Shown here: positions 1 through 7,993 of the stretch, in pieces
Layout of the letters: each line of letters starts with the position of its first letter
Position numbering within the stretch: the first letter of the stretch is position 1
NCBI GenBank assembly: GCA_022769005.1
Contig: JALEKK010000004.1
Coordinates: 1-64,000 of the forward strand
Reading direction: 5' to 3'
Origin: Lachnospiraceae bacterium
Lineage (GTDB): Bacteria; Bacillota; Clostridia; Lachnospirales; Lachnospiraceae
Length of the DNA: 64,000 nucleotides
Translations under genes and position numbers: made by a program
Notes under the pieces: generated by a model
Seen by the model: the letters and a program-made list of their open reading frames with translations, nothing else
What the model was told of the DNA's origin: nothing
The model's database searches: none

Positions 1-34
1 CGGATGTCGTCCACCAAAGCGTAGAAGAGTTTAA
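1..34 (+). CDS. rpsK: 30S ribosomal protein S11, C-terminal end only (partial)
   Basis: The first 34 bases encode the last ten residues of a protein, GCRPPKRRRV, followed by TAA at 32-34. This basic tail is the characteristic C terminus of ribosomal protein S11. It sits directly before rpsD, as expected in the alpha operon (rpsM-rpsK-rpsD-rpoA-rplQ). Everything upstream lies outside the window, so only the identity of the tail can be judged. Confidence 0.85.
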   Translation, partial: GCRPPKRRRV

Positions 35-55
35 TGAAGGGAGAAGTGTAGTACA

Positions 56-649
56 ATGGCAGTTAATAGAGTTCCGGTTATAAAAAGATGTAGATCTCTT
101 GACATGGATCCTTCATATTTAGGTCTTGACAAGAAATCTAAAAGAAAAGCTCTTAATGCAGGCAGAAAGTTAAGTGATTACGGCTTACAGTTAAGAGAAA
201 AGCAGAAAGCAAAGTTCATTTACGGTGTTCTTGAGAAACCTTTCCGTAATTACTATAAGAAAGCTGAAAGAATGAAGGGTATGACAGGTGAAAACCTTAT
301 GACTATCCTTGAAAGCAGACTTGATAACGTAATTTTCAGATTGGGATTTGCAAGAACAAGAAGAGAAGCAAGACAGATTGTAGATCATAAGCATGTTCTT
401 GTTAACGGTAAGTGCATTAATATTCCTTCATATTTAATTGAAGCCGGTGATACAATTTCAATCAAAGAGGATAAGAGAACTTCAGCACAGTATAAGGCAA
501 TTTCTGAAATTGCAGGCGGAAGATTAGTTCCTGAATGGCTTGAATCAAACAAAGAAACATTTACAGGTAAGGTTCTTTCATTACCTACAAGAGAAGCAAT
601 TGATGTTCCTGTAGATGAGATGCTTATTGTCGAGTTATATTCTAAGTAA
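56..649 (+). CDS. rpsD: 30S ribosomal protein S4
   Basis: This 197-residue protein is a primary 16S rRNA-binding protein of the small subunit, needed for early assembly and decoding accuracy. The S4 RNA-binding domain is evident in the middle (around residues 85-150, with the motif [20 protein letters not shown]), followed by the usual C-terminal segment ending in VELYSK. Only one cysteine lies near the N terminus (residue 12), so this is the zinc-free form of S4. The start is supported by a GGGAG-type site just upstream. It begins 21 bases after rpsK and is followed 39 bases later by rpoA, so it belongs to the alpha operon. In other bacteria S4 often represses this operon; no specific S4 target site was identified here. 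Confidence 0.98.
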   Translation: MAVNRVPVIKRCRSLDMDPSYLGLDKKSKRKALNAGRKLSDYGLQLREKQKAKFIYGVLEKPFRNYYKKAERMKGMTGENLMTILESRLDNVIFRLGFARTRREARQIVDHKHVLVNGKCINIPSYLIEAGDTISIKEDKRTSAQYKAISEIAGGRLVPEWLESNKETFTGKVLSLPTREAIDVPVDEMLIVELYSK

Positions 650-688
650 TTGGTTGTTAATTGATTTTCATAAGGAGGAACAAATCAG

Positions 689-1657
689 ATGGTGAACACA
701 GACTTCAGTTTTAAGGTTCCAAAGATCGAGAAAGTTAGTGAGTCTACGGATAAAAAAACAGCAACATTTGTTGTTGAGCCACTTGAACGTGGTTACGGAC
801 TTACACTAGGAAGTTCACTTAGAAGAATAATGCTTTCTTCTTTGTCTGGTACATCAGTTACCGGTATTAAAATTGAAGGGGTTCTTCACGAATTCAGTTC
901 AATCCCCGGGGTACATGAAGATGTATCAGAGATAATCATGAATATTAAACAACTTGTTATAAAGAATGTAGCTCAGATTAATGAGCCTACAACTGCGCGT
1001 ATTGAGTTTGAAGGAGAAGGAATTGTTCATGCTTCGGACATTCAAATAGGACCGGATTATGAGATTATTAATCCGGACCTTGTTATAGCTCATCTCAATA
1101 CTCCGGACAGTAAGTTATATATGGATCTTTCTGTCAGCAACGGACGTGGATATATAAGTGCTGAAAAGAATAAGTCAGATGATCTGCCGGTTGGAGTTAT
1201 TTCGATAGATTCTATTTATACTCCGATTGAAAGGGTTAATATGTCTGTAACAAATACACGTGTGGGTCATGATATAGACCTTGACAAATTAACTCTGGAT
1301 ATAACTACTAACGGATCAATCACACCTGAAGATGCTCTCAGCCTTTCCGCTAAGACATTAAGAGATCAATTAAGTGTATTCATTGATCTTTCGGACGCGG
1401 TTGAGATTATTGAAGATGTGGTTGTCGAAGAAACACCTGATACATCAGAGATTCTTTCAATGAAAATTGAAGATATGGAGCTCAGTGTTCGTTCGTTCAA
1501 TTGCTTAAAACGTGCAGGTATCAATACTGTTGAAGATTTATGTAATAAGACTGAATCAGAAATGATGAAAATAAGAAATCTCGGTAACAAGTCTCTCGTT
1601 GAAGTACATGAAAGACTTGAAGCCATGGGACTCAGTCTGAGAAAAGATAGTGAATAA
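689..1657 (+). CDS. rpoA: DNA-directed RNA polymerase subunit alpha
   Basis: At 322 residues this is the normal length for the alpha subunit, which dimerises to nucleate core polymerase and contacts activators and UP elements. The N-terminal assembly domain includes PLERGYGLTLGSSLRRIML (about residues 30-50). An acidic linker follows, then a C-terminal domain from about residue 255 with the helix-hairpin-helix pattern AGINTVEDLCNKTESEMMKIRNLG split over two turns. The start ATG lies seven bases after a strong AAGGAGG. The gene lies between rpsD and rplQ in the alpha operon. Nothing unusual was seen. Confidence 0.98.
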   Translation: MVNTDFSFKVPKIEKVSESTDKKTATFVVEPLERGYGLTLGSSLRRIMLSSLSGTSVTGIKIEGVLHEFSSIPGVHEDVSEIIMNIKQLVIKNVAQINEPTTARIEFEGEGIVHASDIQIGPDYEIINPDLVIAHLNTPDSKLYMDLSVSNGRGYISAEKNKSDDLPVGVISIDSIYTPIERVNMSVTNTRVGHDIDLDKLTLDITTNGSITPEDALSLSAKTLRDQLSVFIDLSDAVEIIEDVVVEETPDTSEILSMKIEDMELSVRSFNCLKRAGINTVEDLCNKTESEMMKIRNLGNKSLVEVHERLEAMGLSLRKDSE

Positions 1658-1721
1658 AGTTAATAACGGCGTACAATAAGACCATATGTGCATGTACGCA
1701 CCCGTTATGATTGGAGGAATA

Positions 1722-2258
1722 ATGGCTAAATATAGAAAGCTTGGCAAGGATTCTGCAGCTCGTAAGGCTCTTATAAGAAATCAGGTTACAGCTTTAATCC
1801 AAAACGACAAGATTGTAACTACTCTTGCAAGAGCTAAGGAAGTTCAGAAGCAGGTTGAGAAACTCATTGCACTTGCAGTTCGTGAAGCTGACAACTTTGA
1901 AACAGTTACTGTTGCCGCTAAGGTTGCAAAGAAAGATGCAAACGGCAAGAGACTTAAGGAAGTTGTTGACGGTAAGACAGTATATCTGTACGATACCGTG
2001 GAAAAGGAAGTTAAGAGAGACTCAGCTACAAAGCTTGCCGCAAGAAAGCAGATGAACAAGGTACTTTACGTTGTTACCGAAGTTCCTAAGGAAGCAGCAG
2101 GTAAGAAGCGTAATACAAAGCGTGTTGACTTAACAAACAAGCTCTTCGATGATATCGCACCAAGATACAAAGAGAGAAAAGGTGGTTACACACGTATAAT
2201 CAAGGTTGGTCCTCGTCGCGGTGACGGCGCTATGGAAGTTATCCTTGAATTGGTATAA
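1722..2258 (+). CDS. rplQ: 50S ribosomal protein L17, with long internal insertion
   Basis: L17 is a large-subunit protein near the peptide exit tunnel. The N-terminal part ([20 protein letters not shown]) and the C-terminal part ([21 protein letters not shown]) match the family well. The ATG at 1722 is chosen over the earlier in-frame ATG at 1686 because a clear TTGGAGGAAT Shine-Dalgarno lies just before it and the product then starts like other L17s. The product is 178 residues, against roughly 115-130 in most bacteria. The extra residues form a lysine-rich insertion (about residues 65-135) between the helical N-terminal half and the conserved C-terminal half. It is the last gene of the alpha operon and is followed by a terminator. 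Confidence 0.96.
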   Translation: MAKYRKLGKDSAARKALIRNQVTALIQNDKIVTTLARAKEVQKQVEKLIALAVREADNFETVTVAAKVAKKDANGKRLKEVVDGKTVYLYDTVEKEVKRDSATKLAARKQMNKVLYVVTEVPKEAAGKKRNTKRVDLTNKLFDDIAPRYKERKGGYTRIIKVGPRRGDGAMEVILELV

Positions 2259-2273
2259 TTTTCGTATTTGAGA

Positions 2274-2310
2274 GGGAATGTGATCATATTTCGGTCACAT
2301 TCCTTTTTTA
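2274..2310 (+). terminator. Intrinsic terminator after rplQ
   Basis: A 9-bp stem, GGAATGTGA (2275-2283) with TCACATTCC (2295-2303), is followed at once by six T residues. It ends the ribosomal operon 16 bases after the rplQ stop codon. Confidence 0.9.
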
Positions 2311-2415
2311 TTTACTGCTTTGTATTAAAACAAATATTATATGTTTTTTATAATAAGAGGTTATTAAAATAAACATTATCCTCATATATTTTACAATTCA
2401 GATTGATTAATTTTA

Positions 2416-2424
2416 TGCTATACT
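2416..2424 (+). promoter_or_regulatory. Candidate extended -10 promoter for ecfA1
   Basis: TG at 2416-2417, one spacer base, then TATACT (2419-2424) forms an extended -10 element. No convincing -35 hexamer was found. It lies after the rplQ terminator and about 30 bases before the chosen ecfA1 start, so transcription would begin near 2431. This supports the start at 2454 over an earlier in-frame ATG at 2403. Confidence 0.4.
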
Positions 2425-2453
2425 ACCATAAGTATAAAAAAAGGATTATTGTT

Positions 2454-3311
2454 ATGGAAAATATCGTAAATACGGAAAATATAAAATATCAATATACAAA
2501 GCACGACAGCGAAGGCAATGTAATTGATACGGTAAATGCGCTTGACGGAGTTTCTGTAAATGTGGAAGCGGGTTCGTTTATTGCGGTTTTGGGAGGCAAC
2601 GGTTCCGGAAAGTCCACATTTGCCAAGCATCTTAACGCACTGCTTGTTCCCAAAGAAGGAACGGTTTATATTGACAAAATGAATACTACGGACGATTCGC
2701 TTAAGTTTGACATCAGAAAAACAGCCGGAATGGTATTTCAAAATCCGGATAACCAAATCGTTGCATCCGTTGTGGATGAGGAAGTCGGTTTCGGACCGGA
2801 GAATATAGGTGTACCCACGGAAGAAATATGGGTCAGAGTCGAGAAGGCGTTAAAAGACGTCGGAATGTATGCATATAAGGATAGTTCTCCCAACAGGCTC
2901 TCAGGCGGACAGAAACAAAGAGTGGCCATTGCTGGTATTCTTGCAATGGAGCCGAAATGCATTATATTGGATGAACCGACGGCGATGTTAGATCCTAAGG
3001 GAAGGAAAGACGTTTTAAAAATATTACATGAACTAAACAGAGAAAAGGGCGTTACTATTATTTTAATTACACATTATATGGAAGAAGTAACTGATGTTGA
3101 CCATGTCTTTGTAATGGAAAAGGGAAGAGTGGTCTTGGACGGATCGCCGAGATTTATTTTTTCAAATATTGATACAATAAAACAGTTGCGACTGGATGTG
3201 CCGGTAGCCGCAAGTCTTGCACACAAACTTAAAAGTGAAGGCATAGATTTACAAGACGGTATAATAACCGAGGGTGAACTGATTGATGCAATAGAAAACA
3301 TTATTCGATGA
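2454..3311 (+). CDS. ecfA1: Energy-coupling factor transporter ATP-binding protein EcfA1 (CbiO-type)
   Basis: This 285-residue ABC ATPase powers an ECF-type vitamin or micronutrient importer together with a second ATPase (EcfA2) and the membrane protein EcfT. It carries Walker A GGNGSGKST (about residues 47-55), a Q-loop in VFQNPDNQ, signature LSGGQKQR, Walker B CIILDEPTAMLDP and an H-loop in LITHYME. The C-terminal extension of about 65 residues is typical of EcfA subunits. The ATG at 2454 follows an AAAGGAT site and a candidate promoter. Position after rplQ and before ecfA2 is the standard group II ECF location. The substrate cannot be told, because S components of such modules are encoded elsewhere. 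Confidence 0.93.
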   Translation: MENIVNTENIKYQYTKHDSEGNVIDTVNALDGVSVNVEAGSFIAVLGGNGSGKSTFAKHLNALLVPKEGTVYIDKMNTTDDSLKFDIRKTAGMVFQNPDNQIVASVVDEEVGFGPENIGVPTEEIWVRVEKALKDVGMYAYKDSSPNRLSGGQKQRVAIAGILAMEPKCIILDEPTAMLDPKGRKDVLKILHELNREKGVTIILITHYMEEVTDVDHVFVMEKGRVVLDGSPRFIFSNIDTIKQLRLDVPVAASLAHKLKSEGIDLQDGIITEGELIDAIENIIR

Positions 3312-3380
3312 GAAGACAAATCGGAAGTTAATGATATATAAATTGCGATACGGCAATATGGATGTGATTGTAGGTATGTT

Positions 3381-4256
3381 ATGGAATTAAAAGTTGAAGA
3401 TTTATGTTATGACTATAACAAAGGTACAAATTTTGAAAAAAGAGCGCTTGATAATATAAATCTGAGTATAAAAGAGAATGAGTTTATTGGGCTGATAGGA
3501 CATACCGGTTCCGGAAAGTCCACACTTATACAGACATTTAACGGCTTGCTTACTCCGACGTCGGGCAAGGTGACCTGGAACGGAAATAATATACATGAAA
3601 AGGGGTTTTCAAGAATAGAATTTCGTTCTCATATAGGTATTGTATTTCAATATCCGGAGTATCAATTATTTGAAACAACCGTATTAAAGGATGTTTGTTT
3701 CGGACCCAAAAATCTTGGATTATCGGAGGAAGAGTCAAAGCTCAGAGCGGAAAATGCACTTAATATTGTGGGACTTGAAGAAAAGTATTGGCAGCATTCC
3801 CCTTTTGAGCTTTCGGGTGGTCAAAAAAGAAGGGCGGCCATTGCCGGAGTATTGGCAATGGAACCCGAAATATTGATTCTTGATGAGCCTACGGCCGGTT
3901 TGGACCCGAAAGGCAGAGATGAAATTTTAAGTGTTGTAAGGAGGCTTAACCGGGAGCGTGAGACAAGTATAATACTCGTTTCACACAGCATGGATGATGT
4001 GGCTGAATATGTTAACAGAATAATAGTTATAAATGACGGTAGGATTATGTACGACGATACACCGGTAAATATATTCAGGATGACAGAGGAACTGGAAGCC
4101 ATACACCTGTCCGCGCCGCAAATCACCTATATCCTGCGTGACCTTGAAAAGATTGGCTTAAATGTTGATACAAGTGTTATAAGAATAGATGATGCGGTGG
4201 AGACAATAAAAAGTGCATTGTCGGAATATAAAAATAAAGTGAAAGGATTAACGTAA
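3381..4256 (+). CDS. ecfA2: Energy-coupling factor transporter ATP-binding protein EcfA2 (CbiO-type)
   Basis: This is the second ECF ATPase, 291 residues, expected to form a heterodimer with EcfA1 on EcfT. It has Walker A GHTGSGKST (about residues 40-48), Q-loop VFQYPEYQ, signature LSGGQKRR, Walker B ILILDEPTAGLDP and the H-loop SHSMDD, so it looks catalytically complete. It follows ecfA1 after about 70 bases. In most Firmicutes ecfT would come next. Here a thioesterase gene follows after only 23 bases, and ecfT is found 4 kb downstream at 8288. Confidence 0.93.
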   Translation: MELKVEDLCYDYNKGTNFEKRALDNINLSIKENEFIGLIGHTGSGKSTLIQTFNGLLTPTSGKVTWNGNNIHEKGFSRIEFRSHIGIVFQYPEYQLFETTVLKDVCFGPKNLGLSEEESKLRAENALNIVGLEEKYWQHSPFELSGGQKRRAAIAGVLAMEPEILILDEPTAGLDPKGRDEILSVVRRLNRERETSIILVSHSMDDVAEYVNRIIVINDGRIMYDDTPVNIFRMTEELEAIHLSAPQITYILRDLEKIGLNVDTSVIRIDDAVETIKSALSEYKNKVKGLT

Positions 4257-4279
4257 ATTATTTTACCGAATAGATAAAC

Positions 4280-5026
4280 ATGATATTAAGAGAGGATTTT
4301 TTACCTTCATTCAGAGATTCCGACCGCAACGGTTTAATCAGCTTAAAAGGTTACCTGAGCTGTTTTCTTGACGCTTGTACGGTTTTGATGAACGGAATTA
4401 ACAGAAGCAATGATGAGCTGTTTGAAAAATACGGAGTTAATTGTATTTATACAAAATATGTGGTTCATGTATACAGAGATATTGATATCAGGAGCAATAT
4501 CGTGTCGGAAACATGGCTTGAAAAGCCAAAATCACAAATTCTTACATACTTTTCAACAGATTTTTCAAGAGACGGTGAAGTTGTGGCTTCAGCAAGAGCC
4601 GAAGCGTGTGCATTTGACAGAAAAAAACTTAAAATAGATAAATTGGAGAGAATAGACCTACCGGACGGATTTATGGAACCAAGAAAAGCCATGTCCGGAC
4701 CTGTAAGTAAATTTAAAGCCTTAGCACAAGATGATGAAATGTATGTTTATTCTCACAAAGTAAGGTATACGGATTTAGACAGCAATGAGCACATGACGAA
4801 TTTAAAGTATGTTGATTTAGTTATTGATGTATTTGACGGTTCATTCTATAAAGAAAATATGATATCGGATTTTGAAATTCATTTTATGAATCAATGTTTT
4901 GAGGGTGAAGAGGTCAGGATATATAAAGGAAAATCATCCGAAGATAAAAATATATATTTTGTAACGGTATACAAGGAAAACGGTGATGTTGCCGTTAAAA
5001 CAAAAATAAGAGTTAGCAATAGGTAA
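4280..5026 (+). CDS. Acyl-ACP thioesterase (FatA/FatB-like, double hotdog fold)
   Basis: This 248-residue cytoplasmic protein should hydrolyse acyl-acyl carrier protein to release a free fatty acid. The C-terminal hotdog has the family pattern KVRYTDLDSNEHMTNLKYVD (about residues 156-175), containing the conserved Asp, Asn, Glu, His and Asn positions. The N-terminal hotdog runs from about residue 8 to 120. Length and two-domain layout match bacterial acyl-ACP thioesterases. It begins 23 bases after ecfA2 and may be co-transcribed with the ECF ATPases. It separates them from ecfT, an unusual place for a lipid gene. A terminator follows at 5185. Chain-length preference cannot be inferred. Confidence 0.88.
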   Translation: MILREDFLPSFRDSDRNGLISLKGYLSCFLDACTVLMNGINRSNDELFEKYGVNCIYTKYVVHVYRDIDIRSNIVSETWLEKPKSQILTYFSTDFSRDGEVVASARAEACAFDRKKLKIDKLERIDLPDGFMEPRKAMSGPVSKFKALAQDDEMYVYSHKVRYTDLDSNEHMTNLKYVDLVIDVFDGSFYKENMISDFEIHFMNQCFEGEEVRIYKGKSSEDKNIYFVTVYKENGDVAVKTKIRVSNR

Positions 5027-5261
5027 TTTTTTTAAAAAAGGGGTTTACAAAATATTGCCGACATGTTAAAGTAAACCATGTAGTTAGCACCCCCTAACTA
5101 CATGTGCTCTTACTAAGTTTATTTCTTAATAACTGTATAACAAAACAAACATTTTATAAAAACACAAAAGCCTACTTAATTAAGGGGGCGGCATACTTAA
5201 GCCGCTCCTTTTTCTCAGAAACATTAGTTAGCTATTGCTAACATATCGGTACAGCCGATAT
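5012..5261. promoter_or_regulatory. Cluster of TAGTTAGC-type inverted repeats upstream of the DUF3793 operon
   Basis: Three related elements occur within 250 bases. The first is a perfect 11-bp inverted repeat at 5077-5104 (CATGTAGTTAG, 6-base loop, CTAACTACATG). The second is GTTAGC-TATT-GCTAAC at 5227-5242, preceded by TA. The third is GTTAGCAATAGGTAA at 5012-5026, overlapping the thioesterase stop codon; it matches the reverse complement of the second at 14 of 15 positions. A further hairpin ATATCGG-TACAG-CCGATAT lies at 5243-5261. The repeated half-site TTAG(N)TTAGC resembles DtxR/IdeR-family operators. That link to a metal regulator is inference. Confidence 0.4.
5185..5213 (+). terminator. 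Terminator-like hairpin after the thioesterase gene
   Basis: GGGGCGGC (5185-5192) pairs with GCCGCTCC (5201-5208) with one G-T wobble and an 8-base loop, followed by five T residues. It is the most terminator-like element between the thioesterase gene and the next operon and lies 160 bases after the stop codon. Confidence 0.7.
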
Positions 5262-5311
5262 ACAACCCGATAATTAATTATAACAATAAGAATTTAGAAA
5301 TTAAAAGCAAA

Positions 5312-5383
5312 ATGATTTTACGGCTTATTGCAAGGCGGAACAGTCAGTCCGTAACGCATAAGTATTTAACGGTATAAAATCAT
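5312..5383 (+). ncRNA. Candidate structured leader RNA upstream of the DUF3793 operon
   Basis: Nested pairings can be drawn by eye. The outer 9-bp stem is ATGATTTTA (5312-5320) with TAAAATCAT (5375-5383). The middle stem is CTTATTGC (5324-5331) with GCATAAG (5356-5362), with one bulged T. The inner stem is CGGA (5336-5339) with TCCG (5348-5351). The element sits 145 bases before the DUF3793 start. It was not recognised as any riboswitch class known to me. It may be a regulatory leader or part of a non-coding RNA. The stretch 5384-5527 holds AT-rich DNA with a weak TTGACA at about 5438 and nothing else clear. Confidence 0.35.
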
Positions 5384-5527
5384 AATTAACGGAAACAACA
5401 CAAAATTAATATTTACGGTTAATGTAAAGTAAAAATTGACACGGGAAAGAGCCATACGGTAAAAGATTGATTTTTAAATAATGATGATAACACACGGTAT
5501 TAATAATATTGAAGGAAGGACATATAA

Positions 5528-6127
5528 ATGGTATCTGAAAATGCGAAACATGTATCCCCGATTAAATACTCTCAATGTCTTGACAGATATATTATTGAAT
5601 ACTGCGCGCCAACCCTTGCGGGAATGAAAACAGGAGGGATGTTCAGAATAAAATTTTCGTCTGAATCGAAAATGAATGCGGAAATTCAAAATATGAAAAA
5701 TATTTTAAAACCGAAGAAGGTATCCTTAACGATTCTTAAAAGTACCGGTACCAACGCTCTTATTTATGTATTCAGGGAAGATAAATTAAAAAATGATTTA
5801 AAAAATCCCGACTTAGACAATTTGCTCGATGAATTAGGCTATTCTAAGGGCGGTATAAATACGGTTTTAAGGCAACTGAAAGAGAGAATGACTGAAAACG
5901 GAGATTTCCCACATGAAATAGGTGCCTTTTTAGGGTATCCTCCCAAAGATGTGATAGGATTTGTTAAAAACAAAGGAAGCAATTGCTTATGTTCCGGATG
6001 GTGGAAGGTATACCATGATGCGGAAAATGCAAAGAAGATGTTTTTAAAATTTGATAAATGCAGAGAATTATATAAAAAACTGTACATGTCGGGAAAAACC
6101 GCTTTGCAGTTAGCGGTTGCCGCATAA
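5528..6127 (+). CDS. DUF3793 family protein
   Basis: This 199-residue soluble protein has no known biochemical role. The C-terminal half has the pattern I recognise from DUF3793: FPHEIGAFLGYPPKDVIGF (about residues 121-139), then a glycine/cysteine-containing stretch NCLCSGWWKVY, then a FDKCRELYKKLY segment. A strong GAAGGAAGGA site precedes the ATG. It is the first gene of a short operon with a flavodoxin 45 bases downstream and an HMA protein. In Clostridia such genes are often linked with iron acquisition or redox proteins, which is general knowledge of the neighbourhood and not proof of function. Confidence 0.8.
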   Translation: MVSENAKHVSPIKYSQCLDRYIIEYCAPTLAGMKTGGMFRIKFSSESKMNAEIQNMKNILKPKKVSLTILKSTGTNALIYVFREDKLKNDLKNPDLDNLLDELGYSKGGINTVLRQLKERMTENGDFPHEIGAFLGYPPKDVIGFVKNKGSNCLCSGWWKVYHDAENAKKMFLKFDKCRELYKKLYMSGKTALQLAVAA

Positions 6128-6172
6128 ATCCGGAATCATATAATATTAAGATTTTGATATATGGAGGTTTAT

Positions 6173-6595
6173 ATGGGTAAAGTTGCCGTAGTATATTGGA
6201 GCGGTACGGGCAATACCGAAAAAATGGCCGCTCAGATTGCTGAGAGTGCAAGAAAGTCGGGAAAAGAGGCTGATGTATATACATCGGCAGATTTTAAAGC
6301 CGATATGGCGGATGAATATGACGCCATTGCATTCGGATGCCCTTCAATGGGAGACGAAGTGCTTGAAGAAACGGAATTTGAGCCGATGTTCAATGAGTGC
6401 AAGAATAAACTTTCGGGAAAAAAGATAGCTTTATTCGGATCATACGGATGGGGCAGCGGAGAATGGATGGACGCATGGACAGAGGAATGTAAAGAGTTGG
6501 GTGCCATACTTGTTCATGACAGCGTTATCGTTAATTATGAACCTGCAGACTCTGAGGAAGGCTGCGTCTCTCTAGGAGCTGCTTTGGCAGGCTGA
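6173..6595 (+). CDS. Flavodoxin (short-chain, FMN-binding)
   Basis: This 140-residue protein is a low-potential one-electron carrier that replaces ferredoxin, typically under iron limitation. The FMN phosphate-binding loop SGTGNTEKMA lies at about residues 9-18. The two later flavin-contact loops, GCPSMGDEV and GSYGWGSGEW, are both present. The ATG at 6173 is preferred over 6161 because GGAGG stands five bases before it. It lies between the DUF3793 gene and the HMA gene in one operon, consistent with an iron- or metal-responsive unit. Confidence 0.93.
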   Translation: MGKVAVVYWSGTGNTEKMAAQIAESARKSGKEADVYTSADFKADMADEYDAIAFGCPSMGDEVLEETEFEPMFNECKNKLSGKKIALFGSYGWGSGEWMDAWTEECKELGAILVHDSVIVNYEPADSEEGCVSLGAALAG

Positions 6596-6605
6596 GGAAT
6601 GTAAT

Positions 6606-6854
6606 ATGATAAAGACTGTTTTAAAAATCGACGGAATGTCCTGCGGAATGTGTGAATCACATATTAATGATGTAATCAGAAGAGAATTTAAGGTAAAAAA
6701 GGTAAGCTCATCTCATAAAAAAGGAGAAACAGTAATAATATCTGATGACAGCATGGATTATTCAAAGCTGAAAAATGAAATTGATAAAACAGGATACGAT
6801 ATTTTAGAGATAACCGAAGAACCGTATGAGAAAAAGAGACTGTTCGGTAAATAA
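6606..6854 (+). CDS. Heavy-metal-associated (HMA) domain protein, CopZ-like
   Basis: This 82-residue single-domain protein has the HMA metal-binding motif GMSCGMCESHI (about residues 10-20), the GMxCxxC signature of Cu(I) or other soft-metal chaperones. The rest fits the ferredoxin-like fold (beta-alpha-beta-beta-alpha-beta) with a short basic tail. It starts 10 bases after the flavodoxin stop behind a GAGGA site and ends the operon before a strong terminator. No partner P-type ATPase lies in the window, so the metal and partner are unknown. Some clostridial HMA proteins have an atypical loop, so copper should not be assumed. Confidence 0.85.
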   Translation: MIKTVLKIDGMSCGMCESHINDVIRREFKVKKVSSSHKKGETVIISDDSMDYSKLKNEIDKTGYDILEITEEPYEKKRLFGK

Positions 6855-6899
6855 TATTTTCGACTGTTTTTAAACATTTAAAAAATAATTGTCATACAA

Positions 6900-6929
6900 T
6901 AAGCCCGCCTTTCGGCGGGCTTATATTTT
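6900..6929. terminator. Terminator between the HMA gene and corA
   Basis: A 9-bp GC-rich stem, AAGCCCGCC (6901-6909) with GGCGGGCTT (6914-6922) around a TTTC loop, is followed by TATATTTTTAT on the + strand. It lies between convergent genes and is strongest for the + strand. Confidence 0.88.
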
Positions 6930-6950
6930 TATAAAACCGGTCTTTTGTAT

Positions 6951-7862
6951 TTACAAAAGTTTCTTTTTTTTGAAAAGTATTATCATGAATACAACGACTG
7001 CAACACAAAGACCGATAATAAACGGATATCCGTTTTCCAATCCCGGCATATTTACAAAATTCATTCCGAACCATCCGGTAATAAGATTAAGAGGCATGAA
7101 AATGGCGGAAACAACAGTAAGTACACCCATACTTGAGTTTTGCTTTTTATCCATTTCGGATTGATATGCGTCCCGTACAAGCTGTGCGTAGTTAATAATA
7201 TGAGAGGTTTTACTCATAAGTCTGTCTGCTCTGTCAGGAATGGTACCAAGGTATTTAACCTGATCGTGAGGGAAAAAATAGTTTTCGTTTTCTTCAAGCT
7301 CTTTACCCATATCCATTACTTCATCGTAATACGTGCGCAGAGTTAAAAGTTCTCTTCGGATAGGCATAAGCTGTTCCTGGAAATCTTCGATATTGCCTTC
7401 GGCAAGATCTTCCTCCATTTGCATAAGCTTACGTTCATATCTTGTAAGGACCTGTTGATCTCTTCTCATAAATTGAGTGAGAAAAAAGCATAAAAAACGT
7501 TCCTTAGTCATATCCGAAAGATTTTTTCTTTTTTTTATTCTTTGAATAAGACGATATGAAAAGTTGGTATCGTCTATCAAAACGACATTTTCACCGTTTA
7601 CAAAGAATATTATTTTATAACGGGGCCCGAGTATGTCAGAGAGTTTAGGTATAAATAAGGATCCGTACAAACATTCCTGTTGTGACTCAATCCTTGTAAA
7701 ACCCACTTCCGAGAGTCTTATCTCACCTTCATATTCCATTTCGGCGAGATGCATATATTCTTCGCAGTGTTCCGTATCTGTCAAAAACACATTTCCGTTT
7801 GTGTATTGATTAAGCTCGAATTCTTCTATTTCCTTGAGGTTTTCACTTAATGTAAATATCAT
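6951..7862 (-). CDS. corA: CorA-family divalent cation transporter
   Basis: This 303-residue protein is predicted to be a pentameric Mg2+ (or Co2+/Ni2+) channel. The long N-terminal cytoplasmic domain ends in a long helix. Two transmembrane segments follow, at about residues 245-265 and 278-298. The signature GMNF at the end of the first segment (TGWFGMNFVNMP) is the selectivity motif of the family, and the C terminus is the usual short basic KKKKLL. It is alone on the - strand, convergent to the HMA gene and divergent from ecfT. No recognisable M-box riboswitch was seen in the 425 bases upstream. Confidence 0.9.
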   Translation of the reverse strand: MIFTLSENLKEIEEFELNQYTNGNVFLTDTEHCEEYMHLAEMEYEGEIRLSEVGFTRIESQQECLYGSLFIPKLSDILGPRYKIIFFVNGENVVLIDDTNFSYRLIQRIKKRKNLSDMTKERFLCFFLTQFMRRDQQVLTRYERKLMQMEEDLAEGNIEDFQEQLMPIRRELLTLRTYYDEVMDMGKELEENENYFFPHDQVKYLGTIPDRADRLMSKTSHIINYAQLVRDAYQSEMDKKQNSSMGVLTVVSAIFMPLNLITGWFGMNFVNMPGLENGYPFIIGLCVAVVVFMIILFKKKKLL

Positions 7863-7993
7863 TCGAATACCCTGGTATATAAAATATAGAACAATACATT
7901 TGCCGTATTATTCTGATGCGGCACACGTATTGTAGAAAGTTATATACATTACCTTTCCTTATTTTATTTATTATACGCATGCCGATGCGATGT

